Assembly (NCBI GenBank): GCA_003281605.1
Contig: QCBM01000002.1
Coordinates: 1-64,000 of the forward strand
Length of the DNA: 64,000 nucleotides
Origin: Prochlorococcus sp. AG-347-I06
GTDB taxonomy: Bacteria; Cyanobacteriota; Cyanobacteriia; PCC-6307; Cyanobiaceae
Reading direction: 5' to 3'
Shown piece by piece: positions 9,131 to 17,657 of this stretch. Each line of letters opens with the position of its first letter. The stretch's first letter is position 1. The position numbers were made by a program, and so were the translations under genes. The notes beneath the pieces are model-generated. The model searched no databases, was not told the DNA's origin, and worked only from the letters and a program-made list of their open reading frames with translations.

Positions 9131-9259
9131 TTATTTGTTGATTTTACTTTGTGCTTTATTTGCTTTATTAATTATTTTTTTTGCTTCTTCTCTTGTAGAA
9201 CATTTTTCTGCCTCAACATTTAAGTTTTTTAGTTTATTTAATTGCTTTGAAATTTTCAT
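9131..9259 (-). CDS. Small basic hypothetical protein (42 aa)
   Basis: An ATG-started ORF of 42 codons. It is lysine- and asparagine-rich and helical, with one cysteine: KLKNLNVEAEKCSTREEAKK then IINKANKAQSKINK. The regular amphipathic pattern suggests a real short protein rather than chance. No ribosome binding site is evident and no family is known. Confidence 0.4.
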   Translation of the reverse strand: MKISKQLNKLKNLNVEAEKCSTREEAKKIINKANKAQSKINK

Positions 9260-9341
9260 ATCAGGTTAACTTAACAAATAGAAATTAACACATATTTAAT
9301 GGAATAGCTAAAAATACTGGTTTGCATTTGAGCCTTACTCC

Positions 9342-9878
9342 CTAAAAATAAGATTGGAGGATGGAATAATCAGAACAATATAGAGGGTGTATTGGATTAT
9401 CTTTGATTGTTTTCTTAATTAAAAGCGGTCCAAGAGGATTATCAAAATTATTTTTTCTGATTGAGTTATATTGCATTATTTTTTTTAATATTCTTTTATT
9501 TCTATTTAGAAATTTCCCTTTGTTACCCCAACCTAACCATAAATCACAATTTTTACTTTCAGACCAATGTTTTAAGTTTTTATAAATATGATTATTGTTT
9601 AGATAGCCCACAGGGTTTTTGTGTTTAAAAAGTTTTTCTGGTTTACTTGAAATAAGAGCAAATAGATTTATTAATTTTACTTTGCCGTAATTATTGTTTT
9701 TCGAAATTTTGATTATCTTTTTTGTTGTATTGTCCAAGAAAACTGCATCTGATAATGAAGGATTTAGACCAATAAAAATAATCTCTTTTTTAGATTTAGA
9801 AATCTTATAACTTAAACTCCATCTATATATTTTGTTAGTACTTATTAAACAATTTCTTTCTAAAGAAAATTTTTTCAA
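9342..9878 (-). CDS. DUF1643 family protein
   Basis: 178 residues. The DUF1643 hallmark IFIGLNPSLSDAVFLDNTTKKI is visible near residue 34, followed by NLFALISSKPEKL and CDLWLGWGNKG. The family is widespread and uncharacterised. The start overlaps the end of the DUF2214 gene by 4 bases, so they form one transcription unit. Confidence 0.85.
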   Translation of the reverse strand: MKKFSLERNCLISTNKIYRWSLSYKISKSKKEIIFIGLNPSLSDAVFLDNTTKKIIKISKNNNYGKVKLINLFALISSKPEKLFKHKNPVGYLNNNHIYKNLKHWSESKNCDLWLGWGNKGKFLNRNKRILKKIMQYNSIRKNNFDNPLGPLLIKKTIKDNPIHPLYCSDYSILQSYF

Positions 9879-10360
9879 CCTAAACCAACACCTCTAGCCA
9901 TGAGGGTGGCAAACAAAGGTATTGTTGCAAAGCCAACTAATTCGGTGGTAATGATTAGTCTAAACCTCTTCACTAGGTTTTCTGAAATTTCAGGTAGTTT
10001 ATTCTTACTTAGTGGAATTGCCCAGAGGATATATGTTGTTGTTGGGTATAAAGAAAGTAATCCCACAAGAATATAAAGAGAAACCTTTATCCAAAACACA
10101 GGATTACTTGTATAGAAATCTCCTCCTTGACCAAAATACTTAACACGCAAAATCCCTGTAACTAATATCGCAACTCCTGCTAAACCATAAACCACGTCTG
10201 CAATTATCATTGAGATCGTCTCATTTCTATTAAGACCTACTTTGAGAGTCAATCTTTCAAACAAAAGAGAACCGAAACACAATATTATTCCTAAATAATG
10301 AACATATGCTACTAATGCACTTTTAGCAATTTCGCCTGTCAATAAAGTTCCTAATAACAT
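9875..10360 (-). CDS. DUF2214 family membrane protein
   Basis: 161 residues with four hydrophobic segments. The N-terminal helix carries LVAYVHYLGIILCFGSLLFE, the pattern of cyanobacterial DUF2214 proteins, and residues KVSLYILVGLLSLYPTTTYILW form helix 3. A conserved histidine in helix 1 may bind a cofactor, as in related b-type haem membrane domains; this is speculation. It is transcribed ahead of the DUF1643 gene. Confidence 0.8.
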   Translation of the reverse strand: MLLGTLLTGEIAKSALVAYVHYLGIILCFGSLLFERLTLKVGLNRNETISMIIADVVYGLAGVAILVTGILRVKYFGQGGDFYTSNPVFWIKVSLYILVGLLSLYPTTTYILWAIPLSKNKLPEISENLVKRFRLIITTELVGFATIPLFATLMARGVGLG

Positions 10361-10448
10361 TTTCTAGTCAAAATTTATACAATACTAACCACCAAATAAA
10401 GAATTTGTTTAGAAAATATATTAAACAATAAAAAGCAAGTTATTGGTT

Positions 10449-11198
10449 CTAGGACTCTAAAAACCTTTTTTGACCATCTTCAAAAAAATCCTTTTTATTC
10501 CACACTTCGATTACATCTGGGAAATGTTTTTCCATACAATTATCACAAACCCCATGACTGAATCTAATATCACTAATTTTCGAAAGATATTTTTCTAAAT
10601 GCATCCAATCGCCCTCCTTATTTTTAACTTCTCTGCAATATGAACATACAGATAAAATCCCTTCCTGTTTATGCAAATTAGATAAAGCATCTAGCAAATT
10701 TAATGACTTTTTTCTAAGCTCTAAAAATGAAACTATTTGCTTGGATAATAATTCCATAATATTAAATTGTTGTGTAGTTAGATTTCCTGGCTTTCTGTCT
10801 ATTACACACAGAGTTCCAAGCTTATTACCATCACTATTTCTAAGGGGAAAACCTGCATAAAAACGAATCTTTGGATCTCCTGTTACCAATGGATTATTTA
10901 TAAATCTTTCATCTTGGAAAGCATCATGAATAATTAATGGACTATTTTCTTTTATTGCATGTGTACAAAAAGACCAATCTCTTCTAGTTTCTGATATTTG
11001 AAGCCCTATTTTAGATTTAAACCATTGTTTATCTTTGTCTACTAAAGTCATTAAAGAAATAGGCACATTACAGGTTGTAGCTGCAATTTTTGTAATATCG
11101 TCATAACATGATTCTGGCTTGGTTCCCAAAATCCTATATTCTGCTAAAGCTTTTAATCTTCTTTCCTCTTCTTCTTTTTTTGATACAAGATTCTGCAT
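10449..11198 (-). CDS. GAF-domain protein with C-terminal four-cysteine zinc motif
   Basis: 249 residues. Residues about 25-165 form a GAF domain of the type found in many bacterial sensor proteins (FCTHAIKENSPLIIHDAFQD, RFYAGFPLRNSDGNKLGTLC). The C-terminal 70 residues have C185-x2-C188 and C218-x2-C221, flanked by segments typical of the CSYCK-type module that often ends GAF proteins. No kinase, cyclase or DNA-binding output domain is present. The ligand is unknown and the cysteines probably bind zinc. It is likely a stand-alone sensory or redox-responsive adaptor. Confidence 0.8.
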   Translation of the reverse strand: MQNLVSKKEEEERRLKALAEYRILGTKPESCYDDITKIAATTCNVPISLMTLVDKDKQWFKSKIGLQISETRRDWSFCTHAIKENSPLIIHDAFQDERFINNPLVTGDPKIRFYAGFPLRNSDGNKLGTLCVIDRKPGNLTTQQFNIMELLSKQIVSFLELRKKSLNLLDALSNLHKQEGILSVCSYCREVKNKEGDWMHLEKYLSKISDIRFSHGVCDNCMEKHFPDVIEVWNKKDFFEDGQKRFLES

Positions 11199-11317
11199 TA
11201 ATCTTCACCAATAATTAAAACTTTAAAATTAAAGTTTCTCCAAAATCCTTTTTCCGTCTAATACTTAATAAAAAAAAGATAAACTTATTGAATTGTTACT
11301 TACTGATTTATTACTTA

Positions 11318-12562
11318 TTAATTTATTTTTGGTTGATTTAACTTTGAGACTGCCATCCCAGCGATCCATCCACTTGTCCAACAATGTTGAAAATTAAATC
11401 CACCAGTGATCCCATCAACATCCAAAACTTCTCCAGAAAAAAATAACCCAGGACAAATTAAGCTCTCCATACTTTTAAAATTAACCTCATTAATTTTTAC
11501 GCCTCCGGAAGTAACAAATTCCTCTCCAAATGGACCTTTGCCCGAAATTATATATTCATCTCTCATTATAGTATTTATCATTTTCTCTCTTTCATCCGCT
11601 AGTAAATCAGCCCACTTTTTCTCATTATCAATACCTATTTTCTTTAATAAAAAAATCCATAATCTTTTTGTTAATAGTGGAACAGGTCTACTATTAATAA
11701 GATTAACCTTGCCTTTATTTAATCTTAAATAATTAACTTTTTCTTTTAACTCCTCATAACTAAAGGAAGACCATTTAATGATTAAATTAAATTTATATTT
11801 TTGGCTATAAAGTTCTCTTGCTGCAATTGATGAAAGTTTTAATACTGCTGGCCCACTAAACCCCCAATGCGTTATTAGTAAATCGCCTCTATTTTGAAAA
11901 TTCTTATTGTTTAATTTAATTTCTATATCTATACCCTTTATTGATACCCCACTACATTCATCCAAATTTGGTTCTTTTGTTGAAAAAGTAAAAAGCGATG
12001 GTACAGGTTTAACAATGGTGTGCCCAAGATTTTGAGCTAATTTATATCCGCTTGGATTACCTCCAGTTGAAAGAATAATATTTTTAGCAGTAACCTTTGC
12101 TTTTTTAAGACTAAAAATATTGAATATATTATCTGGAGTTTTTGAAATTTCTTTTACAAAAAATTTTGTTAATATCTCTACGTTTTTTGATAAAGCACTT
12201 TTTCTCAAACAATCAATAACATCTGAAGAAGAATTAGATACTGGGAAAACTCTTAAATCTTCCTCAATTTTTAATCTTAACCCTTTTTTCTCAAACCAAT
12301 CATATACATCTCCAGCAGCAAAACGATTAAATGATTCCAAGAGCTGAATTCCACCTCTGGGGTAGTTCTCAACTAGTTCATTCGGTATCCATGTCGCATT
12401 AGTGACGTTACATCTTCCCCCTCCACTAATCCTTACTTTCTCCATAATTTTTGAAGTGCCTTCAAGAATTATTATTTTTTTTACTCCATTTTCAGCAGCA
12501 GTTATTGCTGTCATAAAACCGGCTGCACCGCCTCCAACAACTGCTAAATCAAAAGGTTCCAA
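11318..12562 (-). CDS. HI0933/YhiN-family NAD(P)/FAD-dependent oxidoreductase
   Basis: 414 residues. The FAD-binding motif AVVGGGAAGFMTA is at residues 7-19, followed by the family-specific KVRISGGGRCNVTNA near 43. LSTGGNPSGYKLAQNLGH is central, and a C-terminal GVKINEVNFKSMESLICPGL and DVDGITGGFNFQHCWTSG close the FAD site. This is the complete HI0933-like flavoprotein architecture. The substrate is unknown; some homologues reduce flavins or act on tRNA. Confidence 0.88.
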   Translation of the reverse strand: MEPFDLAVVGGGAAGFMTAITAAENGVKKIIILEGTSKIMEKVRISGGGRCNVTNATWIPNELVENYPRGGIQLLESFNRFAAGDVYDWFEKKGLRLKIEEDLRVFPVSNSSSDVIDCLRKSALSKNVEILTKFFVKEISKTPDNIFNIFSLKKAKVTAKNIILSTGGNPSGYKLAQNLGHTIVKPVPSLFTFSTKEPNLDECSGVSIKGIDIEIKLNNKNFQNRGDLLITHWGFSGPAVLKLSSIAARELYSQKYKFNLIIKWSSFSYEELKEKVNYLRLNKGKVNLINSRPVPLLTKRLWIFLLKKIGIDNEKKWADLLADEREKMINTIMRDEYIISGKGPFGEEFVTSGGVKINEVNFKSMESLICPGLFFSGEVLDVDGITGGFNFQHCWTSGWIAGMAVSKLNQPKIN

Positions 12563-12748
12563 AAACTTATCATTTAATATGCTTCAATCTGATAATAGCA
12601 AGTAGTTATAAAGAAAAATTAGTCCAAAAACCATAAAAAAATAAATATAAAACTTTAAAAACTAAATAATAAATAGCTTCGATTCTCTAATTTTTAAATT
12701 TCTAGAAAAATCAACACAGTCGTTATTTTTATGCTTTAAGTTAATTAA

Positions 12749-12985
12749 ATGAGTCTGTTATTTTCTTACGTTAAATATTCTGAGGCCAGTTTTCCTATGA
12801 CTGGTCAATATACTGCTCTTCTTTTAATAACTTCTGTTATTTGGGTTCTACTTTGGTTTGGATATAGACAAAATAAGATAAATGATGAGATCAAGAAAAA
12901 AGAAAAAGAAGAAAGAATTAATGCGAAAGTCCAAAGAAGAAAGAAGTTAGAGAGTTTGTACCCTACTAATAAAAAAACTGTTTAA
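12749..12985 (+). CDS. Small single-pass membrane protein with charged tail
   Basis: 78 residues. One membrane helix (YTALLLITSVIWVLLWFGY) is followed by a highly charged helical tail with repeated KKKEKEERINAKVQRRKKLE and ends LYPTNKKTV. The same layout (helix plus KKLESLYP) is seen in other micro-proteins of cyanobacteria. Function unknown. Confidence 0.6.
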   Translation: MSLLFSYVKYSEASFPMTGQYTALLLITSVIWVLLWFGYRQNKINDEIKKKEKEERINAKVQRRKKLESLYPTNKKTV

Positions 12986-13004
12986 AATAAACTATTTTAG
13001 AAAC

Positions 13005-13103
13005 ATGAAAAAAAATAATTTCAAATCACTAATTCAGTACTTACCGGGGATTTTGATTCTTATTTATGTATTCTTTTTAGCATTTACTCAATTTATAAAA
13101 TAA
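13005..13103 (+). CDS. Micro-membrane protein (32 aa)
   Basis: ATG-started, 32 residues. A short basic N-terminus precedes one strong helix (LPGILILIYVFFLAFTQFI). It lies 19 bases downstream of the 12749 gene and 21 bases upstream of the EamA transporter gene, so it is probably in one transcript with them. Size and composition resemble small photosynthetic-complex subunits, but no specific one is matched. Confidence 0.45.
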   Translation: MKKNNFKSLIQYLPGILILIYVFFLAFTQFIK

Positions 13104-13124
13104 AATTTTTAAAAATTATTCGTT

Positions 13125-13997
13125 TTGATTGGAATCCTTTCTGCTTTTGGAGCTGCTACATCCTGGACATATGCATGCTTTATTTGGCGCTCGCAAACTC
13201 AAAAATATAAATCAATAGATATTAATTTAACAAAAAATATAATAGCTTTTTTAATTTTTATACCTGCTTTTATCAATCTAAGTTATACAACTGAATTAAA
13301 AAACATATTTATCCTACTAATTAGTGGAATAATAGGTATTGGTTTAGGTGATACTTTCTATTTAAAGTCACTACAAACAATTGGCACAAGAAAAACTTTA
13401 TCTATAGAAACTCTTTCTCCGTTAATGGCAGCTTTATCAGGGGAATTCTTTATTAATGAAAATTTAACAACTAAATCATGGGTTGGAATAATTATAGTAA
13501 CGATTTCGCTATTCATAATTCTCAGAAAAGGTAACGATTTTAAAGAGGAAAACTCATCTTTCTCAGAAAAAAATAACTTTAAGATTTTTGCTTTTCCTTT
13601 TTTATCAGTTTTATGTGCTGTTCTTGGAGGTCTTTTATCAAGGATGGTTTTCCTTCAAAACAATTTATCTCCTTTCCTTACAACTGAAATAAGATTGTTA
13701 GGTGCAATAATTTTTTTAATTAGTCTAAAAGGATTTAAGATTAATTTTTTCTTAAAAAACATAGACAAAAAACAACAAAAAAGATTTTTTATTTCAATAC
13801 TTCTTGGAACAAATGTAGGAATATTTCTACAACAAGTTGTGTTTAAAACCCTTCCCATAGGAGTAGGATGGGCTTTATTAAGCATATCTCCAGTAATTTC
13901 CTTATTTTTTGCTAAGAGTGAGGAAAGAGAAATTACCAAAAAAATAATATTTTTTACTTGTTTTTTATTTTTTGGCTTAACATTAATAATTCTTTAA
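13125..13997 (+). CDS. EamA/DMT-superfamily transporter
   Basis: 290 residues with about ten hydrophobic helices, arranged as two five-helix repeats. The first EamA signature is IGLGDTFYLKSLQTIGTRKTL with LSPLMAALSGEFFINE. The second repeat is weaker (LPIGVGWALLSISPVISLFFA). The family exports or imports metabolites such as amino acids, nucleotides or sugars. The start codon is TTG. No substrate can be assigned from context. Confidence 0.82.
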   Translation: MIGILSAFGAATSWTYACFIWRSQTQKYKSIDINLTKNIIAFLIFIPAFINLSYTTELKNIFILLISGIIGIGLGDTFYLKSLQTIGTRKTLSIETLSPLMAALSGEFFINENLTTKSWVGIIIVTISLFIILRKGNDFKEENSSFSEKNNFKIFAFPFLSVLCAVLGGLLSRMVFLQNNLSPFLTTEIRLLGAIIFLISLKGFKINFFLKNIDKKQQKRFFISILLGTNVGIFLQQVVFKTLPIGVGWALLSISPVISLFFAKSEEREITKKIIFFTCFLFFGLTLIIL

Positions 13998-14074
13998 TCT
14001 CTGAGTTAATGTAAAAAATACTCATGTTAATAAAAATCAAATTAAATAAAATTACCTTATAAACACTCAAAACA

Positions 14075-14197
14075 ATGAAAACACTAAAGAAAAAAAGACT
14101 CGGCACATTGGAAGTTTATGTTATTTTTTTAAGCTGCATTTATGCAGGCTTTATAGGTTATAAATCTCTATTAAATGTTTTATTTACTTGGAATTAA
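14075..14197 (+). CDS. Micro-membrane protein (40 aa)
   Basis: ATG start, 40 residues. A basic N-terminus (KTLKKKRLGTLE) leads into a helix VYVIFLSCIYAGFIGYKSLL and the short tail NVLFTWN. The 3' end overlaps the convergent 14194 gene by 4 bases. The positive-inside pattern supports a real membrane micro-protein. Confidence 0.45.
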   Translation: MKTLKKKRLGTLEVYVIFLSCIYAGFIGYKSLLNVLFTWN

Positions 14198-14328
14198 TTA
14201 ATTCTTTCTAATGATTTAATCAACTTACCTCCATCTTGGTCATCATCATCATTTGAAGCGAAAAATAAAAAAAATATTCCTAAAGAAGCTATAGATAGCG
14301 AAATTGACAATACAGAAAGCTCATCCAT
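14194..14328 (-). CDS. Small membrane protein with acidic DDDDQDGG motif
   Basis: From ATG at 14328 the product is 44 residues: an N-terminal membrane helix (LSISLSIASLGIFFLFFAS), then DDDDQDGGKLI. The motif is shared with the 15461 protein (DDDNNDDQDGGMLIP). A longer open frame upstream to 14481 encodes aromatic-rich sequence with no homologous pattern, so the internal ATG is preferred. The acidic DxDxDG-like string resembles a calcium-binding loop, but its function is unknown. Confidence 0.6.
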   Translation of the reverse strand: MDELSVLSISLSIASLGIFFLFFASNDDDDQDGGKLIKSLERIN

Positions 14329-14447
14329 AAATGAGAAATTTTTTTTATAATAAACGAAAAAAAATAAAAGACAGTAAAGAAATACACATTCTCGAAAATA
14401 AATATTTCTTTTATTTGTAAAATGAAAAAACACATCCGAACTATTTC

Positions 14448-14723
14448 GTGAAAGTTCTAATAACTTCCCCCTGTAGTGCAAGCGTAATAATTCAGTATGG
14501 AATAAAAAGTTGGCCTATTTGGGAATGTGAGCCAAGCAAATTTCAATGGAATTACGATGATAAGGAAATTTGCTTAATTATTGAAGGTCAAGCGAAAATA
14601 ATTACCCAAAACGGTGACATTTACGTTATTAAAGCTGGAGATCTAGTTGAGTTTCCTGCTGGACTTAACTGCGAATGGGAAGTAACCAAAAATATTAAAA
14701 AACATTATCGATTAGGTAGCTAA
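14448..14723 (+). CDS. Cupin-domain protein (cupin_3/DUF861 type)
   Basis: 91 residues, a single beta-barrel cupin. The family pattern is WPIWECEPSKFQWNYDDKE, then CLIIEGQAKIITQNGD, then IKAGDLVEFPAGLNCEWEV and the C-terminal KKHYRLG. It matches small cyanobacterial and plant-like cupin_3 proteins. The ordinary metal histidines are not conserved in this subgroup. Function unknown. Confidence 0.8.
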   Translation: MKVLITSPCSASVIIQYGIKSWPIWECEPSKFQWNYDDKEICLIIEGQAKIITQNGDIYVIKAGDLVEFPAGLNCEWEVTKNIKKHYRLGS

Positions 14724-14811
14724 ATTTAAGAAAAAAGATTTTTTCTTTACTGTTATGTCGATGTAGATAATATATGGTTAATAAATAATTTTCAAGAAGG
14801 AAACTAATATT

Positions 14812-14982
14812 ATGCCTTTTACTGATCAAGAATATTTTGAGGTTATTGAAAAAAACGAAATAGTAAAAAAGGCCTTTGAAAATATAAAGCAAATTTGTAT
14901 TGATTTACAAAAACAAACAAATTGTCCTGAAGAGGATCTAAAAGATTTTCTTGAATTTATTTCTAAACAATGGAATAAGTAA
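14812..14982 (+). CDS. Small acidic hypothetical protein (56 aa)
   Basis: An ATG-started ORF with a good Shine-Dalgarno (AGAAGG at 14795-14800). It encodes a soluble helical protein with two cysteines (IKQICIDLQKQTNCPEED) and ends FLEFISKQWNK. No family is recognised. Ribosome binding site and codon pattern support it as real. Confidence 0.55.
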   Translation: MPFTDQEYFEVIEKNEIVKKAFENIKQICIDLQKQTNCPEEDLKDFLEFISKQWNK

Positions 14983-15046
14983 TAATTAAAAAGCCTTTCC
15001 AATACTTAATTTAAAATTTCAATTTAGTTTTCTGAGACAATAAGTT

Positions 15047-15178
15047 CTAATCTATTTCCTTTTTTGGTTTTGTATTGATACTGGAAGTTCCCTTAGCAGC
15101 AGAAACGAAGAAAAAGAAGCCTACAATTCCTGATATACCAAATATTGCAGCCAAAGGATCAAAGGTGAAAGAAAACAT
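15047..15178 (-). CDS. Micro-membrane protein (43 aa)
   Basis: 43 residues with one glycine- and phenylalanine-rich helix (LAAIFGISGIVGFFFFVSAA) and a short basic tail (NTKPKKEID). It faces away from the 15461 gene, with 282 bases between them. Function unknown. Confidence 0.45.
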   Translation of the reverse strand: MFSFTFDPLAAIFGISGIVGFFFFVSAAKGTSSINTKPKKEID

Positions 15179-15460
15179 AGAATTTATAAAATCAAGATAA
15201 ATAATAGTTTTTGAATCAAAATTCTACAATTATTGTTAAGTATAAAAAATTACAATCGCGCGATTCATTATGTCATTATTAGTTTCTCAGTAGGTTCAAA
15301 AAAATTATTATTCAAATTGCTTTTAAGAATAAAAATACCAATACATACCAAAAATATATTCGTGCTACGAGAGAGTTTTTAAAAAATATTTGTAGAAATA
15401 TCCAATAAAACACTACCTAGAGGATCCACAATTGTTGTTTCTTTAGATTAATATCAATTC
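15179..15460. other. Intergenic stretch, nothing recognised
   Basis: This 282-base AT-rich gap separates two divergent small genes. I see no tRNA, no strong hairpin and no convincing ORF. A short GC-richer patch (AATCGCGCGATT near 15255) is palindromic and could be an operator. Confidence 0.3.
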
Positions 15461-15643
15461 ATGACAGAATTTTACTCAGTTTCTTCTTCTGCAAGCCCTT
15501 TTACAACGATATTATGGTGCCTTTACCCTGTAGCTGTACTTGTAATTATTGAATTACTTCTGGGGGGTGGTTTTGATGATGACAATAATGACGATCAAGA
15601 TGGTGGAATGCTAATACCTGCTTACTCTAGATCAGACGTTTGA
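15461..15643 (+). CDS. Small membrane protein with acidic DDDNNDDQDGG motif
   Basis: 60 residues. A helix around TTILWCLYPVAVLVIIELLL is followed by GGGFDDDNNDDQDGG and MLIPAYSRSDV. The acidic and glycine tail is shared with the 14194 gene product 1.1 kb away on the other strand. This points to a small family with a helix and a conserved, possibly metal-binding, tail. Confidence 0.65.
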   Translation: MTEFYSVSSSASPFTTILWCLYPVAVLVIIELLLGGGFDDDNNDDQDGGMLIPAYSRSDV

Positions 15644-15680
15644 ATATTTGAATTAAAGACTAATAAAGAATTTAATTAAA

Positions 15681-15821
15681 TTGGCGAGCAATATTGATAC
15701 AACTCATATTTCTCTAATTACAATAACTATTCTTATGATTTCCTCTCTATCTTGGCTCGTCTTAAGAACCCTTAAGGAAGGTAGAAAAGCTCTAACAGAA
15801 ATAAATAAGGATAGATCCTGA
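15681..15821 (+). CDS. Micro-membrane protein (46 aa)
   Basis: TTG-started, 46 residues. The helix (ISLITITILMISSLSWLVL) is followed by a basic and acidic tail RTLKEGRKALTEINKDRS. It lies 37 bases downstream of the DDDQDGG protein gene and probably shares its transcript. Confidence 0.4.
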   Translation: MASNIDTTHISLITITILMISSLSWLVLRTLKEGRKALTEINKDRS

Positions 15822-16067
15822 AATACAATAAAAATTCAAAAATGTAAAATTTGATTAGATTTACAAAACTCTTAGATTTATAAGTTTTACTAACTAAATA
15901 GATATATTCCAAAAATTTAAAAACTTTTTCTTCTCAAAGTTTGGGAAAAGCATAAAAAACTTAAATAAATACTAGAATTTGTTTGATTGCTAAGTCAAAA
16001 AATTATCAATCTGTTGAAATTCCATTTTCATGAAAGGAATTCTTTGTTATTACTTTAATAAATAAAA

Positions 16068-16163
16068 ATGCATCTAAATTCTTTAATTTATATTTGTTCT
16101 ATATTTTTATTCATTTATATAATGGCCCTGTTTTGGAGAGACTTGCCAAATCAAAAAAAGTAA
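16068..16163 (+). CDS. Micro-membrane protein (31 aa)
   Basis: ATG-started, 31 residues, essentially one helix (SLIYICSIFLFIYIMALFW) with the tail RDLPNQKK. Size and layout resemble the low-mass subunits of photosynthetic complexes, but I cannot match a particular one. Confidence 0.4.
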   Translation: MHLNSLIYICSIFLFIYIMALFWRDLPNQKK

Positions 16164-16245
16164 ATAAATAATTAATATTAATTTTGTTGCTTATAAAAAT
16201 AAATTGAGTTATTAATTTAATATTGGATTTAATTTTTTTATATAA

Positions 16246-16410
16246 ATGCTTAAAGAATCTTCAAATAACAATAACAAAAACATATTCTCAAAAACTAATG
16301 TTATTGCAAAAGAAAAGATGATTTGCAAAGACGGATTCTGTTCATTACCAAATCAAGATGAGATTTCAAATCAAGATTCAAATGATATGAATTTATTTGA
16401 TCCTATTTAG
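16246..16410 (+). CDS. Small asparagine-rich soluble protein with CxDGxC motif
   Basis: 54 residues, hydrophilic, rich in Asn, Ser and Asp. The central motif MICKDGFCSLPNQDE has two closely spaced cysteines that could form a disulfide or bind metal. The C-terminus is acidic (NDMNLFDPI). No family is recognised. Confidence 0.5.
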   Translation: MLKESSNNNNKNIFSKTNVIAKEKMICKDGFCSLPNQDEISNQDSNDMNLFDPI

Positions 16411-16478
16411 TAAATAAATAATATTTTGATAAATTAAAGATTAAATTGATAATGTTAGATTCTTTGAATTTTTAATTT

Positions 16479-16814
16479 ATGTTTAATGACTTTTTAAACG
16501 CATATAAAGAGTTTTGGATTAAAGCTATATACTTCAAAGGATTCACATCTCGATCGGATTGGTGGTTAGTTCAACTAGCGAATCTTATAATTTCTTTCCT
16601 AACTATCCCAATATTTTTAAAAACGTTTGGTTTCAATGTTTATGGCATAGTTTGTGTCATTCCTCAAATAGCTATTGATATAAGAAGAATCAGAGACTTT
16701 GGAAAAGATTGGAAATGGATCTTTATTAATTTAATACCTATCTTCGGATGGATCTTGTGGTTCATCTGGCTAGGCTTTGGTAAGACTGGTAATGGGAAAA
16801 ATAAACTTATATAG
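16479..16814 (+). CDS. DUF805 family membrane protein
   Basis: 111 residues with three hydrophobic segments. The DUF805 hallmarks are visible: FNDFLNAYKEFW, then FKGFTSRSDWWLVQL, then DIRRIRDFGKDWKWIF and GWILWFIWLGFGKTG. It is convergent with the 16818 gene, three bases apart. Function unknown. Confidence 0.85.
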   Translation: MFNDFLNAYKEFWIKAIYFKGFTSRSDWWLVQLANLIISFLTIPIFLKTFGFNVYGIVCVIPQIAIDIRRIRDFGKDWKWIFINLIPIFGWILWFIWLGFGKTGNGKNKLI

Positions 16815-16817
16815 AAA

Positions 16818-17144
16818 TTAACTTCTCATTTTTTTTCTTTTTTTAAAATCTACAAATCTTACCTTGTTTCTTAACTCTATTTGTTTTTCGAGAATTCTAA
16901 ACACATGCATCTCGCATTCGGTTAATTTAAGAAACTGATCGAGTGTATCTTTATCTTCTTCATCAAAATTCTCGAAAACTTCTGAAATAGCAGTACTATT
17001 TCTAGAAATAAAATCCTCTGCTACATCTTGTGGATTCTTGCCTGATTCGAAATCCTGAAAAGCTTCATAAGAATTAAGTTCTCTTGTTAACCATTTAAAC
17101 CACGGTTCATTTTTATTACGTTTTTTATTTATGATTTTCTTCAT
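16818..17144 (-). CDS. Conserved small hypothetical protein, paralogue of the 6100-6366 gene
   Basis: 108 residues, helical and charged. A WFKWLTREL start, the central PQDVAEDFISRN, and the end LDQFLKLTECEMHVFRILEKQ parallel the 6100 gene product along its length. An extra basic C-terminal tail (VDFKKRKKMRS) may bind nucleic acid, which is speculative. Confidence 0.65.
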   Translation of the reverse strand: MKKIINKKRNKNEPWFKWLTRELNSYEAFQDFESGKNPQDVAEDFISRNSTAISEVFENFDEEDKDTLDQFLKLTECEMHVFRILEKQIELRNKVRFVDFKKRKKMRS

Positions 17145-17353
17145 GAAAAAATTTTTACTATTTTAATCATTATTAGTTATTCATTCTTTGACACCTGTAC
17201 AAATACTTATTTTAGTAAACCAATTAAAGATTAACCTTATTTATTTTTTACAAAATAACTAGAATAATTACCATAAAGCTTGTTAAACAATAAGTATTTA
17301 TTACTCATATTTTTGTTTATGAGATAGCTAGGATTTATTTTTAGTAAAGTACA

Positions 17354-17572
17354 GTGTCAATTCCATTTTACGACTTTCCTTCATCTCCAATTTTAATAAT
17401 TGGTGCTCTTGGCATTGCAGTAGCGATAGCAGTCTTTTTTGTCTCTTACCAAAAATATTTCAATTCTCCTTTGAACAAAGAGCGTGCAGAAAAGAAAAAA
17501 TCCTTAATTAAGGAACAAAAAGAATTAAATGAAAGATTAGAAAAAATAGAACAAGAATTAAAAAATTTATAA
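17354..17572 (+). CDS. Small membrane-anchored coiled-coil protein
   Basis: 72 residues from a GTG start. A helix (ILIIGALGIAVAIAVFFVSYQ) precedes a strongly heptad-like charged coiled coil from about residue 40 (ERAEKKKSLIKEQKELNERL). The layout resembles small thylakoid or plasma-membrane scaffolding proteins. Function unknown. Confidence 0.6.
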   Translation: MSIPFYDFPSSPILIIGALGIAVAIAVFFVSYQKYFNSPLNKERAEKKKSLIKEQKELNERLEKIEQELKNL

Positions 17573-17657
17573 AAATAACTCTCAAATAGAGATGAGTTAA
17601 TGATCTCGAATTCAAGACCTTAATTTTTTAAACAGGAATTTTGGTCTATAAGGAGTT

